From positions 51,549,093 through 51,613,092 of the forward strand of contig NC_064821.1 of NCBI RefSeq assembly GCF_024166365.1: 64,000 bases of DNA, written 5' to 3'. Made by a program: the position numbers and the translations under genes. The DNA is from Elephas maximus indicus. Its lineage: Eukaryota; Chordata; Mammalia; Proboscidea; Elephantidae. Each line of letters opens with the position of its first letter. Position 1 is the stretch's first letter. The notes below the pieces were generated by a model. It searched no databases and was not told the origin of the DNA. It worked only from the letters and a program-made list of their open reading frames with translations. This document shows positions 62,401 through 64,000 of the stretch, piece after piece.

Positions 62401-64000
62401 ACCATACCCTGAGTGTTGGACCAATGGGCGTTTTTTTTTTTTTTCTGATTCTTGTTTTACAATGGGTAACAAATTTAAGATTACATTTCTAATATTTACT
62501 ATGGATATCTAAGGATAATCTTAAAGTTCTCAGAGTATACTGTCTATGCATTTATCAGGAATTTAAACAAGAAATTGTCTATATAACTTTACTATCAGTT
62601 GGAAAGGGATCATCTAAACTAGTATAGGTGAATATATCACATAAAAAAACATATCTAGAAGGAACACACAAAATTTGTCCAGAGAAAACAGAAAATATAG
62701 AAGAACTTACATATGACAACTAAGTTTTCATTAGAGAATTCATGATTAGCAAGGTAATACAGAATGGACTTCTGTTGGAGGTCTCCAGTTAGTCTGTCTA
62801 AAACATACTAAGTGTTCCCCCTGAGGGCAAGCTGCCCCTCCTTGGTTTACCTATTAACAGTCATGGGTTACTTTCTCAGAAGCAAAGAGGAATCTAAGAC
62901 AAAATGGAGTTTGACTCATGAGATCGATCTCCTCTGAGAGCTTGGTTTTCTTAAGATACATAATTTTCTGTATAGCAAGAAGGCAAGAGTTTGATTATAA
63001 ACATTAGACAGGTATTTTATACAACATTGTCTTGAAGACTGATTAAACCGATTACTGATTTACCCTAAACATAGCTCTATTTACTGATCTTGGGAGTCAG
63101 TTTCTCAAAACAGACTGAAGTCTTTAAAAAAAAGCACAACACCCAGAGCACAAATAGTCTTGTTAGTTTATCTGGACAATTGTTTATCTCAAAGTGGCTT
63201 CAGGAGTTAGTTTTTTTTTTTTTCTCAAAGCTCAAGGTTCAAGAGGACACCCAAAGGCAATGGCCTGTATGGGTTGCCCCACCTCTATGAAAGCCAGAAA
63301 TACGGATTCTGGGAGAATTACATACAACTTTCTCATGGTTTTCTCTTTTGGATCATGATCTTTTTACAGAATCTTTAATCAAAAATGCTCAATTACTACT
63401 TGTTTTTAAGATCTCAGGCACCATACAGCAAATTAGGAGGTAGGATGGAAACACTAACATTAGGCCATTTGTGTGAAATAACCAATGAAACCATGACCTA
63501 AGATCTTTGAACCAAGGAAACAAATCTCATGAGGTGCTTGTCTATGCATAGGCAGCGTCAGTAACTGCTTTCCATGTGCATTAGCAACAACTATATTCTG
63601 CCAAACCTAAGATTGTTAATTCAAGAGTTATAATATCTAAACCCACTATTTAGATAATTTAGGAGAAAAGAGGAATATGGTTTCTTATCTCCAGAAAGTA
63701 GGACCTTAAAGCATTTCTTATTTCCAGAAAGAAAAACCTTAAAACATCAGTAATATTCCCACATAAAACCCATAGTATCATATCATTTACTCAGCCTTAT
63801 GTAGTTAACTTCTATTCCATGTCATACTGGATCAACCGCAGTCTGAGAACCCATCAGCATTTGCATAAGAATTTTGGAAATTGTGATTGAGTCTAGTCAC
63901 AGTCTCTTCATAAGTCCAATATAATCCATATTTTTTTTGTTTAGATATTCTGGTCAGATATTTTCAGAAAGTTAAAACTTATCTGTAGATGACAAAACTT
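62401..64000. other. AT-rich end of window, unassigned
   Basis: No gene or named repeat is recognised. No second copy of the LTR (for example its CAGCAAGCTTTATT block) was seen, so the 5' LTR is either past the window or absent. The composition is unlike the unique intron sequence earlier, and it may still be ERV-derived. Confidence 0.3.

Overview
The window looks like nuclear DNA from a placental mammal of the Afrotheria, most probably a paenungulate and most likely an elephant. The main evidence is dozens of Afrotherian tRNA-derived SINEs with a shared tail (GTCGCTATGAGTCGGAATCG-like), their partner RTE-type LINE, lineage-typical L1 sequence and MaLR-type LTRs. The genes have introns, CpG-island promoters and mammalian splice sites. 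Nothing bacterial, plasmid-like or CRISPR-like is present.

Two protein genes can be supported, both on the + strand. (1) DRAXIN, the secreted axon-guidance protein and Wnt antagonist, is complete. It has a non-coding first exon ending at 5730 in a large CpG island, then six coding exons: 19617-20067, 22617-22807, 24692-24803, 25419-25508, 27834-27923 and 32431-32543. These give a 348-residue protein with a signal peptide and a C-terminal ten-cysteine domain. A long 3' UTR probably runs to the AATAAA at 37901. (2) AGTRAP, the type-1 angiotensin II receptor-associated protein, is represented only by its first exon. Its nine codons, 50020-50046, lie in a second CpG island; the rest of the gene lies beyond the window, past an intron swollen by a 6-kb L1 and an ERV. 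From known mammalian gene order, MAD2L2 should lie divergently to the left of DRAXIN and share its CpG island. I see no MAD2L2 coding exon here.

Layout: 1-4500, repeats (ERV/MaLR LTR, L1 ends, an RTE LINE, L2), possibly MAD2L2 intron. 4510-6110, CpG island and bidirectional promoter with DRAXIN exon 1. 5731-19606, DRAXIN intron 1, holding SINEs, a MaLR LTR with 5-bp target duplications, RTE fragments, a MER20 just before exon 2, and a few non-repetitive enhancer-like patches. 19607-32543, coding exons, a foldback palindrome, and a 21-bp minisatellite next to the exon 6 donor. 32544-about 37930, long 3' UTR with repeat insertions. 37930-49850, intergenic, almost all nested repeats (a hAT element, an L1 carrying four later insertions, four MaLR LTR copies). 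49850-50460, AGTRAP promoter and exon 1. 50460-64000, AGTRAP intron 1, with a nearly full-length dead L1 (minus) and a gammaretrovirus-like ERV (minus) that keeps a 3' LTR, an env tail and a gag piece but appears to lack pol.

No unknown gene system is evident. The less routine features are the SINE/LINE shared tail that still reads as the reverse-transcriptase C-terminus, a tRNA-Gly-headed SINE family, the intronic foldback with a third half-copy, a duplicated promoter core in the ERV LTR, an RFX-like X-box in the AGTRAP promoter, and a homeobox/MEF2/T-box motif cluster in DRAXIN intron 1.
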